Source of the DNA: Achromobacter kerstersii
GTDB lineage: Bacteria; Pseudomonadota; Gammaproteobacteria; Burkholderiales; Burkholderiaceae_B
Length of the DNA stretch: 64,000 nucleotides
Reading direction: 5' to 3'
Assembly: GCF_902859595.1 (NCBI RefSeq)
Contig: NZ_CADIJQ010000003.1
Span: 372,001 to 436,000, forward strand
This document shows positions 1 to 7,235 of this stretch, piece after piece. The notes under the pieces are model-generated. The model had not been told where the DNA came from. It searched no databases and worked only from the letters and a program-made list of their open reading frames with translations. The stretch's first letter is position 1; every line of letters begins with the position of its first letter. Made by a program: the position numbers and the translations under genes.

Positions 1-527
1 TGCGCGATACCTTGTCTGGCCCCGCGTTCGACCTGGTGCGCGCAGGCGAGGTCGACTTCGCGCTCACCGCCGCCGACCCCCAACACGCCGACCTGCACTA
101 CGTGCCGCTGATGTCCGACAGCTTTCTGCTGCTGATCCCCGAGTCGCACGCCCTGGCGAAAACGCGTGGACCGCTGCGCTGGGCCGACACCGCTACCGCC
201 GCGCACGTATCGATGGTGCAGCCCAGCAGCGTGCGGCAGTACACAGAGTGGGCCTTCCTGCAAAACCGCATCCGCTTCACGCCCGCGTTTGAAGCCGAAC
301 ACCTGACCACCATTGTTGCGATGGTTGAATGCGGTTTCGGCGTGGCGGCGCTACCTGAGATTGCCGCGGGCGCAGTGTCGCAAACCGCCATTGTTCAGCG
401 CCCGCTGATCGGGCCGGTGGCGGAACGGTCGATCGGCTTGGTCACGTCACGCAACCGCAGCCTGTCGCCCGCCGCGGCAGCGCTGGTGCAAACGCTGCGG
501 GAGTATCTGGCGGCGCAGGTGCGGTAG
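1..527 (+). CDS. LysR-family transcriptional regulator, C-terminal part (cut by window start)
   Basis: The reading frame is open from the first bases of the window and stops at 527, so the N-terminal helix-turn-helix lies outside. The visible ~174 residues match the LysR substrate-binding domain: the RAGEVDFAL segment, the LLIPESHALA strand typical of this fold, and the late VAMVECGFGVAALPE motif that lines the second lobe. The inducer cannot be inferred because the regulated neighbour is also outside. It runs convergently towards the minus-strand relic that ends at 532, leaving only a few bases between the stops. The family call is firm; the true start is not visible. Confidence 0.88.
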   Translation, partial: RDTLSGPAFDLVRAGEVDFALTAADPQHADLHYVPLMSDSFLLLIPESHALAKTRGPLRWADTATAAHVSMVQPSSVRQYTEWAFLQNRIRFTPAFEAEHLTTIVAMVECGFGVAALPEIAAGAVSQTAIVQRPLIGPVAERSIGLVTSRNRSLSPAAAALVQTLREYLAAQVR

Positions 528-531
528 GCGG

Positions 532-1248
532 TCAACGGTCGCGATTCTGCCAGCGCCCTTTTAACGAGAATCGCTTGGGACGCGGCGGCGGCGAACCCGG
601 CTTGACGACCCAGCGGTGCACGTTCTCCAGCAGCGCCGCTCGTACCTTCGGCGGATAGTCGTCGATGGTCGTCAGCGGCGGAATTGGTTTGCCCGGCAGG
701 CCCGCTTCCTGAATGATCTTCGGCCAACGCGGCCGCCAGCACAGCAACAGTGACGCCCAATGCGCCAGGCCCAACACCACCAGCGCAGGCGAGATCAGCA
801 GCATCCCGAACCAGGTAATCGGGCCGCTGTGCCGCAAGTACGGGCCTAGCGCCTCGAACTGTGCGGCGAACGCGGGCCAGGGCAAAGGCAGGTGCGAGCT
901 GATACGCGGCGGGTCAACGGCGTCTAGGCCACCTTCGTCCATGTAGCGGCGGATGTATTCCCATTCAGCTTTCATCTCGGCTTCGCTGACGCTTTTCTTG
1001 CCGACAAAAACCATGTTGGGGAAAGGCAGCGGAGAGTAGGGCGTATACCAACCGACGATGAGATTCACACCCGGGACTTCATCGTGATGGATGTCGTCCC
1101 AAGGCAATACCGCAATGCCGCCGCAACTGGGCGGGCGATGGAGATAGACCTGGCGGGTGATGCGATTGAAGCGGATGAGGAGGTGGCGAGAGGTGAAGGA
1201 TTCTAGGCGGGTGAAGCGGAAGAGGTATTTGAATCGTCGCTGGCCAGC
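532..1248 (-). pseudogene. DUF6708-like membrane protein relic (type VI secretion neighbourhood)
   Basis: The frame is open from a stop at 1249-1251 down to 532 but contains no ATG near its beginning. The first usable start is TTG at 1107, giving 191 aa. Homology-like sequence already exists upstream of that codon, with an IRFNRITRQVYLHRP segment followed by GGIAVLPWDDI, so the gene appears to have lost its 5' end. The body carries WEYIRRYMDEGGLD and one hydrophobic segment (WFGMLLISPALVVLGLAHW). From memory this resembles the DUF6708 family found beside vgrG genes in Burkholderiales. Its upstream end overlaps the vgrG fragment in another frame, as if two broken genes had been joined. It could still be translated from TTG. 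Function is unknown. Confidence 0.5.
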
Positions 1249-1364
1249 TCAAGATTCAGGATGAAAGGCTCGGAAAACGCTTCCTCCAGCGTGAACTCGA
1301 CGACCTCGAACACCATGCCGCCGACGATGCTGAAACTGAAGTGCAGGTCGCGCTGTCCGGTCAC
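1203..1364 (-). pseudogene. vgrG (T6SS spike) N-terminal fragment
   Basis: About 53 codons (GTG at 1364 to TAG at 1203-1205) read TGQRDLHFSFSIVGG, then FEVVEFTLEEAFSEPF and LNLELASDD. This is the opening beta-strand pattern of one class of VgrG/TssI spike proteins, which normally exceed 600 residues. After LASDD the similarity stops and the frame ends within ten codons. The following DNA belongs, in another frame, to the DUF6708-like relic. Upstream the frame runs into one copy of the 53-bp direct repeat (1391-1443). It is a truncated remnant rather than a functional spike. The family call rests on recognition of the N-terminal motif only. Confidence 0.5.
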
Positions 1365-1390
1365 GATGCCCCCCGAAATTTGGTGCCGAT

Positions 1391-1443
1391 ATGGTCGGCC
1401 ACATTCCGGCAAGGGGCTATAGGAGGACTATGAAAGTCGGGGA
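1391..1443. repeat. 53-bp direct repeat, copy A
   Basis: This segment is nearly identical to 2350-2403, in the same orientation, with only a few substitutions and one indel. Both copies contain GGCCACATT, AGGGGCTATAGGA and a plus-strand ACTATGAAAGTC. In copy A the plus strand offers a very good ribosome site (AGGAGGA, 1421-1427) before ATG at 1430, opening a 42-codon frame ending at 1558 that I do not recognise. The two copies bracket the lipoprotein gene, which suggests duplication of a gene start or recombination between repeated T6SS accessory genes. Confidence 0.75.
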
Positions 1444-1512
1444 CTTGGAGCCCGGCGACCCCATGATGAGCGCGCACCCGGACGTCAGCAGCAATACGGA
1501 CGCCGCCTCCGC

Positions 1513-2283
1513 CTACTCGGCTGCAACCGGCTCGGCAAAGCGGAATATCTCGGTGTAAACCGGCTCGCTCCAATAAGTGAGCCTGGCGCCCAGCTCGTCC
1601 CGCGCGGCCTTGTAGTCGCCCAGTAGCCCCGCGTACGTCATGTAGGTCTTGTCCGACTCGCCGTAGAACCGCGTAAACGCGCGCGACATCAGCGGGGTGC
1701 CTTCCGAGTCCTTCAGCGCGTACTCGATGATCGTCACGGGCTTGTACGAGTCGGTGGCCGACGTGGCCCCATAGCCCGTGCTGACGCGCAACATCAACTG
1801 CATGTAGCCATCCGAGGCCACCAGATCATTGGACGTGCTTTGCGCCAGTTCGCCGCTGCCGCTGGGCCGAGTCACCTGCGTCACCTTCACCTGGCGGCCG
1901 TCCTTTTCAAGCAAATCCCCAATCTGCCGGGCGAACCTTTCGTTGATGCTCTCGCCGGGCAGATTGTCGGTAATCAGTGCGGAGAATTCTTCCGAGCGCC
2001 GTTCGGTGCGTGACTTGACATCCAACTTGTGCGCGGCGTCGGCGCCAAGGCCGGCCAATAAACCGATCGGCCCCAGCAAGCCCAGCAGGCTGAGCGACTT
2101 GGAACCGCCTAAATCCACCACGACGTATTCGTCAGCGTGGTAGAAAATCTCGACCTGCTTGCCGGACTGGATCGCCGTCCGATTGGCTTGCTTATCTAAC
2201 TGGTATCTCGGGCTGGGCTGTTTGACTGCGCAACCACAAAGTGCCATTGCTGCAACGACTGCAACTGCGGAAAGCTTCTTCAT
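1513..2283 (-). CDS. Predicted outer-membrane lipoprotein of unknown function
   Basis: The product is 256 aa with a clear lipoprotein signal: MKK, a hydrophobic stretch, then the lipobox ALCGC with the acylated Cys at residue 19 or so. A glycine/leucine-rich hydrophobic patch (LSLLGLLGPIGLLAGLG) lies near residue 70. The rest is polar and alternates in a way consistent with a periplasmic alpha/beta domain. I do not recognise a named family. It is flanked on both sides by copies of the 53-bp repeat and sits beside T6SS relics, so it may be an accessory or immunity-like lipoprotein of that island (inference). Its 3' end reaches to within 70 bp of repeat copy A. The start ATG is the first codon before the signal peptide. 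Confidence 0.75.
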   Translation of the reverse strand: MKKLSAVAVVAAMALCGCAVKQPSPRYQLDKQANRTAIQSGKQVEIFYHADEYVVVDLGGSKSLSLLGLLGPIGLLAGLGADAAHKLDVKSRTERRSEEFSALITDNLPGESINERFARQIGDLLEKDGRQVKVTQVTRPSGSGELAQSTSNDLVASDGYMQLMLRVSTGYGATSATDSYKPVTIIEYALKDSEGTPLMSRAFTRFYGESDKTYMTYAGLLGDYKAARDELGARLTYWSEPVYTEIFRFAEPVAAE

Positions 2284-2349
2284 TTCTTATTCCAAGCCTG
2301 ACCGTTTCTTTGACGGTATGGGTAAAAGGGACGTGCAATGGGTCCCGCA

Positions 2350-2403
2350 ATGGTCGGCCACATTTCAGAAAGGGGCTATAGGACGACTATGAAAGTCAGG
2401 GGA
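2350..2403. repeat. 53-bp direct repeat, copy B
   Basis: This copy has the same orientation as 1391-1443 and high identity. The plus-strand ATG at 2389 within it is in frame with the antitoxin start at 2473, so a 28-residue N-terminal extension of the antitoxin is possible in principle. The antitoxin has its own better ribosome site. On the minus strand this copy lies about 70 bp upstream of the lipoprotein start and could carry its promoter. Confidence 0.75.
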
Positions 2404-2433
2404 TGGCTTCTCTGCTTCGCTCTCGACTATCAT

Positions 2434-2458
2434 GGATATACTTTTTATATGTATATCC
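2434..2458. promoter_or_regulatory. Palindromic operator before the toxin-antitoxin pair
   Basis: GGATATAC at 2434-2441 and its exact complement GTATATCC at 2451-2458 are separated by nine A/T-rich bases. The dyad ends one base before the AAGGAGGG ribosome site of the antitoxin. AbrB/MazE antitoxins repress their own operons from such palindromes, so this is the probable autoregulatory site. The AT-rich sequence stands out from the GC-rich surroundings. Confidence 0.7.
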
Positions 2459-2472
2459 AAGGAGGGCTTACG

Positions 2473-2709
2473 ATGCGAGTCGCCAAATGGGGTAACAGTC
2501 TGGCCGTGCGTCTTCCGGCCAGCGTGGTGGAGGCGTTGGATCTGCAAGAAGGCGACGATATCGAGATTCACGTGCAGGGTGACCGTCGCTTCGAAGTGCG
2601 CAAGACGGCGGGCGAAGAGGGCGTGCTGGCCAAGCTACGCGAATTTCGTGGCAGGTTGCCCGCGGACTTTGTCTTTAACCGAGATAAGGCGAACCGCCGT
2701 GATGGCTAA
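2473..2709 (+). CDS. MazE/AbrB-type antitoxin
   Basis: The product is 78 aa. It opens with MRVAKWGNSLAVRLP, the signature of the SpoVT/AbrB swapped-hairpin DNA-binding fold (WGNSLAVRLP, then LQEGDDIEIHV). The C-terminal half (LREFRGRLPADFVFNRD) is the usual flexible toxin-neutralising tail. ATG at 2473 is chosen because AAGGAGGG lies 8 bases upstream. An in-frame ATG at 2389, inside the direct repeat, would extend it but has no family support. It overlaps the toxin start by 8 bp, so the two are translationally coupled. It should bind the toxin and, through the palindrome at 2434-2458, repress the operon. Confidence 0.88.
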   Translation: MRVAKWGNSLAVRLPASVVEALDLQEGDDIEIHVQGDRRFEVRKTAGEEGVLAKLREFRGRLPADFVFNRDKANRRDG

Positions 2710-3139
2710 CGCGCGCGTGTTTCTCGATAGCAATATCGTGGTCTATCTCTTGAGCGCGGATTTGGCCAAGGCCAACGTCGCCGAGGTTCTACTCAGAAGC
2801 AAACCCGTCATCAGCGTGCAGGTGTTGAATGAAGTCGCCAACGTCTGCGCGCGCAAGTTGAAAATGGGCTGGGGCGAGATCGACGAATTTCTGGCGATGG
2901 TCAGGGTGTTCTGCCGTGTCGCGCCACTGACGGTAGAGACGCACGACAAGGCTCGGCAATTGGCCGAACGCTATCAATTGTCTTTATATGATGCGTGCAT
3001 CGTGGCGTCGGCGCTGGCGGCGGACAGCGAAATTCTTTACACCGAAGACATGCAAACTGCGATGTCGATTGACGATCGGCTGACGCTGATCAACCCGTTT
3101 GTTCAACAGCGTTCACGTCTGGCCGAACCGGGCGCTTGA
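2702..3139 (+). CDS. PIN-domain toxin (VapC-type RNase)
   Basis: The product is 145 aa starting MANARVFLDSNIVVYLLS. The PIN fold acidic residues are visible: Asp9 in FLDSN, Glu in VLNEVANV, Asp in SLYDACIVASAL, and Asp in YTEDMQ. These coordinate Mg2+ in VapC ribonucleases. The start ATG lies inside the last codons of the antitoxin gene, as in most vapBC operons. Pairing a PIN toxin with an AbrB-type antitoxin is a known combination. The likely role is growth arrest by RNA cleavage when the antitoxin is degraded, or simply stabilisation of the adjacent accessory island (inference). Confidence 0.9.
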   Translation: MANARVFLDSNIVVYLLSADLAKANVAEVLLRSKPVISVQVLNEVANVCARKLKMGWGEIDEFLAMVRVFCRVAPLTVETHDKARQLAERYQLSLYDACIVASALAADSEILYTEDMQTAMSIDDRLTLINPFVQQRSRLAEPGA

Positions 3140-3167
3140 GCCGCATTGGCGCCGTTGGCCTCAAGCA

Positions 3168-3851
3168 TCACGCCCGCAACCGCATCTGCTCCGACGCCAG
3201 ATACGCGTCTCTCGACGGCAGCAGATGGTCCCGGCAGATGGTCATCAGCGCATTTCGGTCGCCGTCGCGCAGCGCCTGGATCATGGCCCAGTGTTCTTGT
3301 CTGGCGCGTTCTCTGTAGCCAGCGGCAACCAGCGTACCGAAGCGGATCGGGTGGGTGCGGCGGGCGTATTCTTCGATGGCCTGGCCCAGCACGGCATTGT
3401 CGAGCAGGCCGAAGAATTCGCGGTGAAAGCGCTGGTTGCTGCGGAACACGCGGCGCGCGTCGCCGTCGGTGACTGCGGCGTCGTGTTCGCGCTGCACCGC
3501 CACCAGCGCCGCCAGCCGGGCTTCGGGCACGGGTAGCGGCATCTGGCTGGCGGCGTGCACTTCCAGCACTTCGCGCAGCGCGTACAACTCCATGACTTCG
3601 CGCGCGGAGAACGTCCGCACGACGGCGCCGATGTTGCGCTTTTTCTCGACCACGCCCAAGAGTTCTAGCTCGCTCAGCACTTGCCGCACGGCATGGCGCT
3701 TCATGGAAAAGCGCGCCATCAGCTCGTCCTCGGTCAGGCGTTCGCGCGGGTGCAGCCGGCCGAAGACGATGTCTTCTTCCAGGGCGGCCACCGCGGATTG
3801 CGTGGCGTCGGGGGCCTCTGCTTGCAGGGCGTCGGGCGTGATGGCGTTCAT
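3168..3851 (-). CDS. GntR-family (FadR/FCD type) transcriptional regulator
   Basis: The product is 227 aa. The N-terminal winged helix-turn-helix is visible as LHPRERLTEDELMARFSMKR and HAVRQVLSELELLGVV. A C-terminal all-helical FCD domain follows (LYALREVLEVHAA, then FHREFFGLLDN, with the His ligands of the metal/effector pocket). I start at ATG 3851 (MNAITPD); an earlier in-frame start would run into the dehydratase stop. It lies 52 bp downstream of the dehydratase gene on the same strand and is probably cotranscribed. It most likely controls the dehydratase/Bug locus through the palindromes at 5772-5819 and senses the sugar acid or a related carboxylate (inference). Confidence 0.88.
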   Translation of the reverse strand: MNAITPDALQAEAPDATQSAVAALEEDIVFGRLHPRERLTEDELMARFSMKRHAVRQVLSELELLGVVEKKRNIGAVVRTFSAREVMELYALREVLEVHAASQMPLPVPEARLAALVAVQREHDAAVTDGDARRVFRSNQRFHREFFGLLDNAVLGQAIEEYARRTHPIRFGTLVAAGYRERARQEHWAMIQALRDGDRNALMTICRDHLLPSRDAYLASEQMRLRA

Positions 3852-3903
3852 GGCGGCGGTGGGGTTGCGGGGGCCTGTGGCGTGGGGGTTGACAGCGTGG
3901 GGC

Positions 3904-5679
3904 TTACTTCTTGGGCACGGTGTCGTGCGTAACGCCGGCGCGCAGGAAGTCGAAATCAACGCCCTGGTCGGCTTGCGTCACGGTTTGCAGGAACAGCTTG
4001 CGGTAGCCGCGGTCGGCGGTGGGGCGGGTGATGGGCTTTTCCGCCGCGCGGCGCGCGAGTTCGGCATCGTCCACCAGCAGGGCAATTTCACGTTGCGCCA
4101 CCGACAGGCGGATGCGGTCGCCATTTTGCACGTAAGCCAGCGGGCCGCCAATGGCGGACTCGGGCGTGACGTGCAGCACGATGGTGCCGGCCGCCGTGCC
4201 GCTCATACGTCCGTCGGAAATGCGCACCATGTCTTTCACGCCCGCGCGCGCCAGCTTCTTGGGGATCGGCATGTAGCCTGCTTCGGGCATACCCGGCGCG
4301 CCGGTCGGGCCAATGCGCTTGAGCACCAGGATGTCGTCGGCGGTCACGTCCAGCGCGTCGTCATCGATGCGGCGCGCCATGTCTTCGGCGTCTTCGAACA
4401 CCACGGCGCGGCCTTCGTGTTCCATCAGCTTGGGGTTGGCGGCCGATTGCTTGATGATGGCGCCGCCCGGGGCCAGGTTGCCGCGCAGCACGGCCAGGCC
4501 GCCCACGGGGTAGATCGGCGACGCGGCCGTGCGGATCACGTCCTGCTTAAAGGGGGCGGGCGCGGCGTCCAGTTCTTCGCCCAGCGTGCGGCCGGACACG
4601 GTCATCACGTCCAGGTGCAGGTAGGGGCGCAGTTCGCGCAGCAGCGCGAGCATGCCGCCGGCGTCGTGGAAGTCTTCCATATAGTGCTGGCCCGACGGCT
4701 TCAGGTCGACCAGCACGGGGGTTTCGCGGCTGATGCGGTCCAGGCCCGCCAGGTCGATGTCGATACCCAGACGGCCGGCGATGGCGGTCAGGTGGACGAT
4801 GCCGTTGGTGGACCCGCCAATGGACAGCAGCACGCGCAAGGCGTTTTCGATGGACTTGCCGTTGATGATCTGGTCGGGCGTCAGGCGCGACGCGGCCATG
4901 GCAACCGCCGTGGCGCCGGTGCGTTCGGCCACGCGCACGCGGTCGGCGGTGACGGCCGGGGCCGACGCGCCGCCCGCCACCATCATGCCCAGCGCTTCGG
5001 TGATGCAGGCCATGGTGCTGGCCGTGCCCATCACGGAACAGGTGCCCACGCTGGCGACCAGCTGATTGTTGACGTCGGCAATTTCCGGCGCGTCGATCTC
5101 GTCGGCGCGGTAGCGGCCCCAGTAGCGGCGGCAGTCGGTGCAGGCGCCCACGCGTTCGCCGCGATGCGAACCCGTCAGCATCGAACCGGTAACCAGTTGA
5201 ATGGCCGGCACGCCGGCCGATGCCGCGCCCATCAGTTGCGCCGGCACCGTCTTGTCACAGCCGCCGATCAGCACGACCGCATCCATGGGCTGGGCGCGAA
5301 TCATTTCCTCGGTGTCCATGGACATGAGGTTGCGCAGGTACATGCTGGTGGGCTGCGAGAAGCTTTCGTGCACCGAGATGGTCGGGAAGTCCATCGGCAG
5401 GCCGCCCGCCAGCATGACGCCGCGCTTGACCGCTTCGATCAGTTGCGGCGCGTTGCCGTGGCAGGGGTTGTAGCTGCTGCCGGTGTTGACGATACCGATG
5501 ATGGGACGAGCCAGCGCGTCGTCGGACAAGCCGGCGCCCTTGATGAACGCCTTGCGCAAAAACAGCGAGAAACCCTTGTCGCCGTAGTTCGTCAGCCCGC
5601 GGGCGACGCCGTGGGCGGTGGCGCTGTCGCTGTCAAAAGGGCCCATCGCGGGCTTGTCGCCCTTGGTCTCGTCCGTCAT
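3904..5679 (-). CDS. IlvD/Edd-family dehydratase, probably sugar-acid dehydratase
   Basis: The product is 591 aa. Three cysteines that bind the iron-sulfur cluster in this family are at 73 (NPCHGN), 141 (GGCDKTVPA) and 214 (GTCSVMG). The 68- and 73-residue spacings match what I recall for the [2Fe-2S] arabinonate/xylonate dehydratase branch. Lys143 follows the second Cys, and the SDGRMSG segment near residue 490 carries the catalytic Ser. The reaction would be dehydration of an aldonic acid to a 2-keto-3-deoxy acid. Dihydroxyacid dehydratase (IlvD proper) is less likely, because the gene stands with a catabolic GntR and a Bug receptor and not with ilv genes. ATG 5679 (MTDETKG) is preferred over an upstream start at 5748. 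Confidence 0.88.
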   Translation of the reverse strand: MTDETKGDKPAMGPFDSDSATAHGVARGLTNYGDKGFSLFLRKAFIKGAGLSDDALARPIIGIVNTGSSYNPCHGNAPQLIEAVKRGVMLAGGLPMDFPTISVHESFSQPTSMYLRNLMSMDTEEMIRAQPMDAVVLIGGCDKTVPAQLMGAASAGVPAIQLVTGSMLTGSHRGERVGACTDCRRYWGRYRADEIDAPEIADVNNQLVASVGTCSVMGTASTMACITEALGMMVAGGASAPAVTADRVRVAERTGATAVAMAASRLTPDQIINGKSIENALRVLLSIGGSTNGIVHLTAIAGRLGIDIDLAGLDRISRETPVLVDLKPSGQHYMEDFHDAGGMLALLRELRPYLHLDVMTVSGRTLGEELDAAPAPFKQDVIRTAASPIYPVGGLAVLRGNLAPGGAIIKQSAANPKLMEHEGRAVVFEDAEDMARRIDDDALDVTADDILVLKRIGPTGAPGMPEAGYMPIPKKLARAGVKDMVRISDGRMSGTAAGTIVLHVTPESAIGGPLAYVQNGDRIRLSVAQREIALLVDDAELARRAAEKPITRPTADRGYRKLFLQTVTQADQGVDFDFLRAGVTHDTVPKK

Positions 5680-5771
5680 TTTCAGTCCCGATAATATTAT
5701 TGATAATCCAGGTGCAAGATCATATCCAGCCTTTGAAAGCGACCGCAAGCGGTTTGTGCGCCCCGATATAT

Positions 5772-5819
5772 TGATCTATTTATCAGATCAGTCGATAGAA
5801 AAATTCTGATTCTTCTATC
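5772..5819. promoter_or_regulatory. Two adjacent dyads between dehydratase and Bug genes (candidate GntR operators)
   Basis: TGATCT/AGATCA (5772-5790, 7-base spacer) and GATAGAA/TTCTATC (5794-5819, 12-base spacer) lie in the AT-rich divergent intergenic region 5680-5901. A third short palindrome, ATAATATTAT at 5691-5700, sits just before the dehydratase start. Their place between divergent promoters, together with a linked GntR gene, makes them candidate binding sites. The exact site is inference. Confidence 0.5.
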
Positions 5820-5901
5820 AAGTTTGCACTCCTACACTGGCGCGGTTGACGAGCCGGGCGTCCGTCCTATTCCAATACTCATCCCGGCTGGAGAGACCCC
5901 T

Positions 5902-6897
5902 ATGTCAGACCTGCGTCTGCGGCCGCGCCGTGCCGTCCTGCTTTCCCTGCTGGCCATCTGTGCCGGTGTGTCCGCCCCGGCGATGTCCGCCGATGCCTAC
6001 CCCGACAAACCCATCCGCCTGATCGTGCCGTACCCGCCCGGGGGCGCCACTGACGTGATCGGCCGCGTACTGGCGCAAGAGCTGACGGGCGCGCTGGGCC
6101 AGTCGGTGATCGTGGAAAACCGCGCAGGCGCGGCGGGCAATATCGGCGCCGACCAGGTCGCCAAGGCGCAGCCGGACGGCTACACCTTGCTGATGGGCGC
6201 GCTGACCAGCCACTCCATCAATGCCGCGCTGTACCGTGGCCGCGTGACGTATGACGTGGAAAAGAGCTTCGCGCCGGTGTCCATCGTTGGCACGGTGCCG
6301 CTGGTGTTCGTCGTGAACCCGTCGGTGCAGGCCAAGACGCTGTCGGAATTCATTGCGCTGGCCAAGTCCAAGCCGGGCTACATCACGATGGCGTCGGCCG
6401 GCAACGGTTCGCCGCAGCATCTGGCGGGTGAAATGTTCAAGCGCACCGCAGGCGTCGACATCCTGCACGTGCCGTATAAGGGCAGCGGCCCGGCCATGAC
6501 CGACCTGATGGGCGGCCAGGTGCTCAGCATGATCGAAACCGTGCCTGCCGCGCAGGGCAACATCAAGGCCGGCAAGCTGCGCGCGCTGGCGGTGACCTCG
6601 CCCCAACGCGTGGATGCGCTGCCGGATGTGCCCACTGCCGCCGAAGCCGGTTTGAAGGACTTCGAAGTCAGCTCCATGTTCGGCATCGTCGCGCCCGCCA
6701 ATACCCCGGCGCCGGTGATCGACCGCCTGAACGGCGAGCTGAAGAAGATTCTGGCCAAGCCGCAAGTGCAGGCATCGCTGTTGAACCAGGGCGCCATCGC
6801 CACGTGGACGACGCCGGCCGACGCCAGCGCCCGCGTGTCGGCAGAACTGGCTCGCTGGACGAAGGTGATTGATGAAGCCGGCGTGAAGGGCGACTGA
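5902..6897 (+). CDS. Bug-family tripartite tricarboxylate transporter receptor
   Basis: The product is 331 aa. A signal peptide (LLSLLAICAGVSAPAMSADA) precedes the Bug hallmark YPDKPIRLIVPYPPGGATD. The NRAGAAGNIGAD loop and YTLLMG follow, and later HVPYKGSGPAMTDL. These are the ligand-binding features of TctC-like periplasmic proteins that capture carboxylates. ATG 5902 is preceded by GGAGAG. No TctA/TctB membrane genes are nearby, as is common for the many orphan Bug proteins of Bordetella and Achromobacter. Divergent pairing with the sugar-acid dehydratase suggests the ligand is an aldonate or its metabolite (inference). A strong terminator follows at 6977. Confidence 0.92.
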   Translation: MSDLRLRPRRAVLLSLLAICAGVSAPAMSADAYPDKPIRLIVPYPPGGATDVIGRVLAQELTGALGQSVIVENRAGAAGNIGADQVAKAQPDGYTLLMGALTSHSINAALYRGRVTYDVEKSFAPVSIVGTVPLVFVVNPSVQAKTLSEFIALAKSKPGYITMASAGNGSPQHLAGEMFKRTAGVDILHVPYKGSGPAMTDLMGGQVLSMIETVPAAQGNIKAGKLRALAVTSPQRVDALPDVPTAAEAGLKDFEVSSMFGIVAPANTPAPVIDRLNGELKKILAKPQVQASLLNQGAIATWTTPADASARVSAELARWTKVIDEAGVKGD

Positions 6898-6976
6898 CCG
6901 CCTGCTCGCGCTGCAAACGGCTCCGGGCGCTGATTATTCGCCCGAGTCCTCGCAAATTTGCGCCATTTACGCCACA

Positions 6977-7016
6977 CGCCAGAGATTTCCCAAGGAATCT
7001 CTGGCGATATTTTTTG
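6977..7016 (+). terminator. Rho-independent terminator after the Bug gene
   Basis: The stem CGCCAGAGATTTCC (6977-6990) pairs with GGAATCTCTGGCG (6994-7006), with a single bulged T and a CAA loop. It is followed by ATATTTTTT. It lies 80 bp after the Bug stop codon. Confidence 0.88.
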
Positions 7017-7235
7017 TGCGTTGCGTAGATGCTTGACGCAACAAGCACTTCAAACGCCGGTTCGCAGACGCATTAAATGGTCGGGAATGGCAAGAGTATT
7101 ACGCGGCGCACCACAACGCCGATGCAATAATCCGTAATACAGCGTTTGACGCCCCTTAAGCGGGTATTGACCCCATTCGGACTAGGCCGTAATGTACTTT
7201 TCGGTCCAGGCCTTGGACAGTGGGGGGATACCACG
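7017..7235 (+). promoter_or_regulatory. Upstream region of rpfR (no gene)
   Basis: Together with the terminator this completes a 338-bp stretch without a coding sequence (6898-7235). It should hold the rpfR promoter. CGGCGCACCACAACGCCG (from 7098) forms a weak dyad, and a G-rich run at 7221-7227 precedes the ATG at 7236. No clear -35/-10 pair or riboswitch fold could be assigned by eye. Confidence 0.35.

Noticed and set aside
1430-1558. Plus-strand 42-codon frame with a strong ribosome site in repeat copy A
   Set aside because: No similarity recognised and it overlaps the end of the lipoprotein gene antisense; kept only as a note on the repeat.
3436-5694. Long plus-strand open frame of 752 codons
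   Set aside because: It is antisense to the dehydratase gene, whose cysteines and motifs are clear; composition is a GC-rich shadow full of His, Gly, Arg and Ala.
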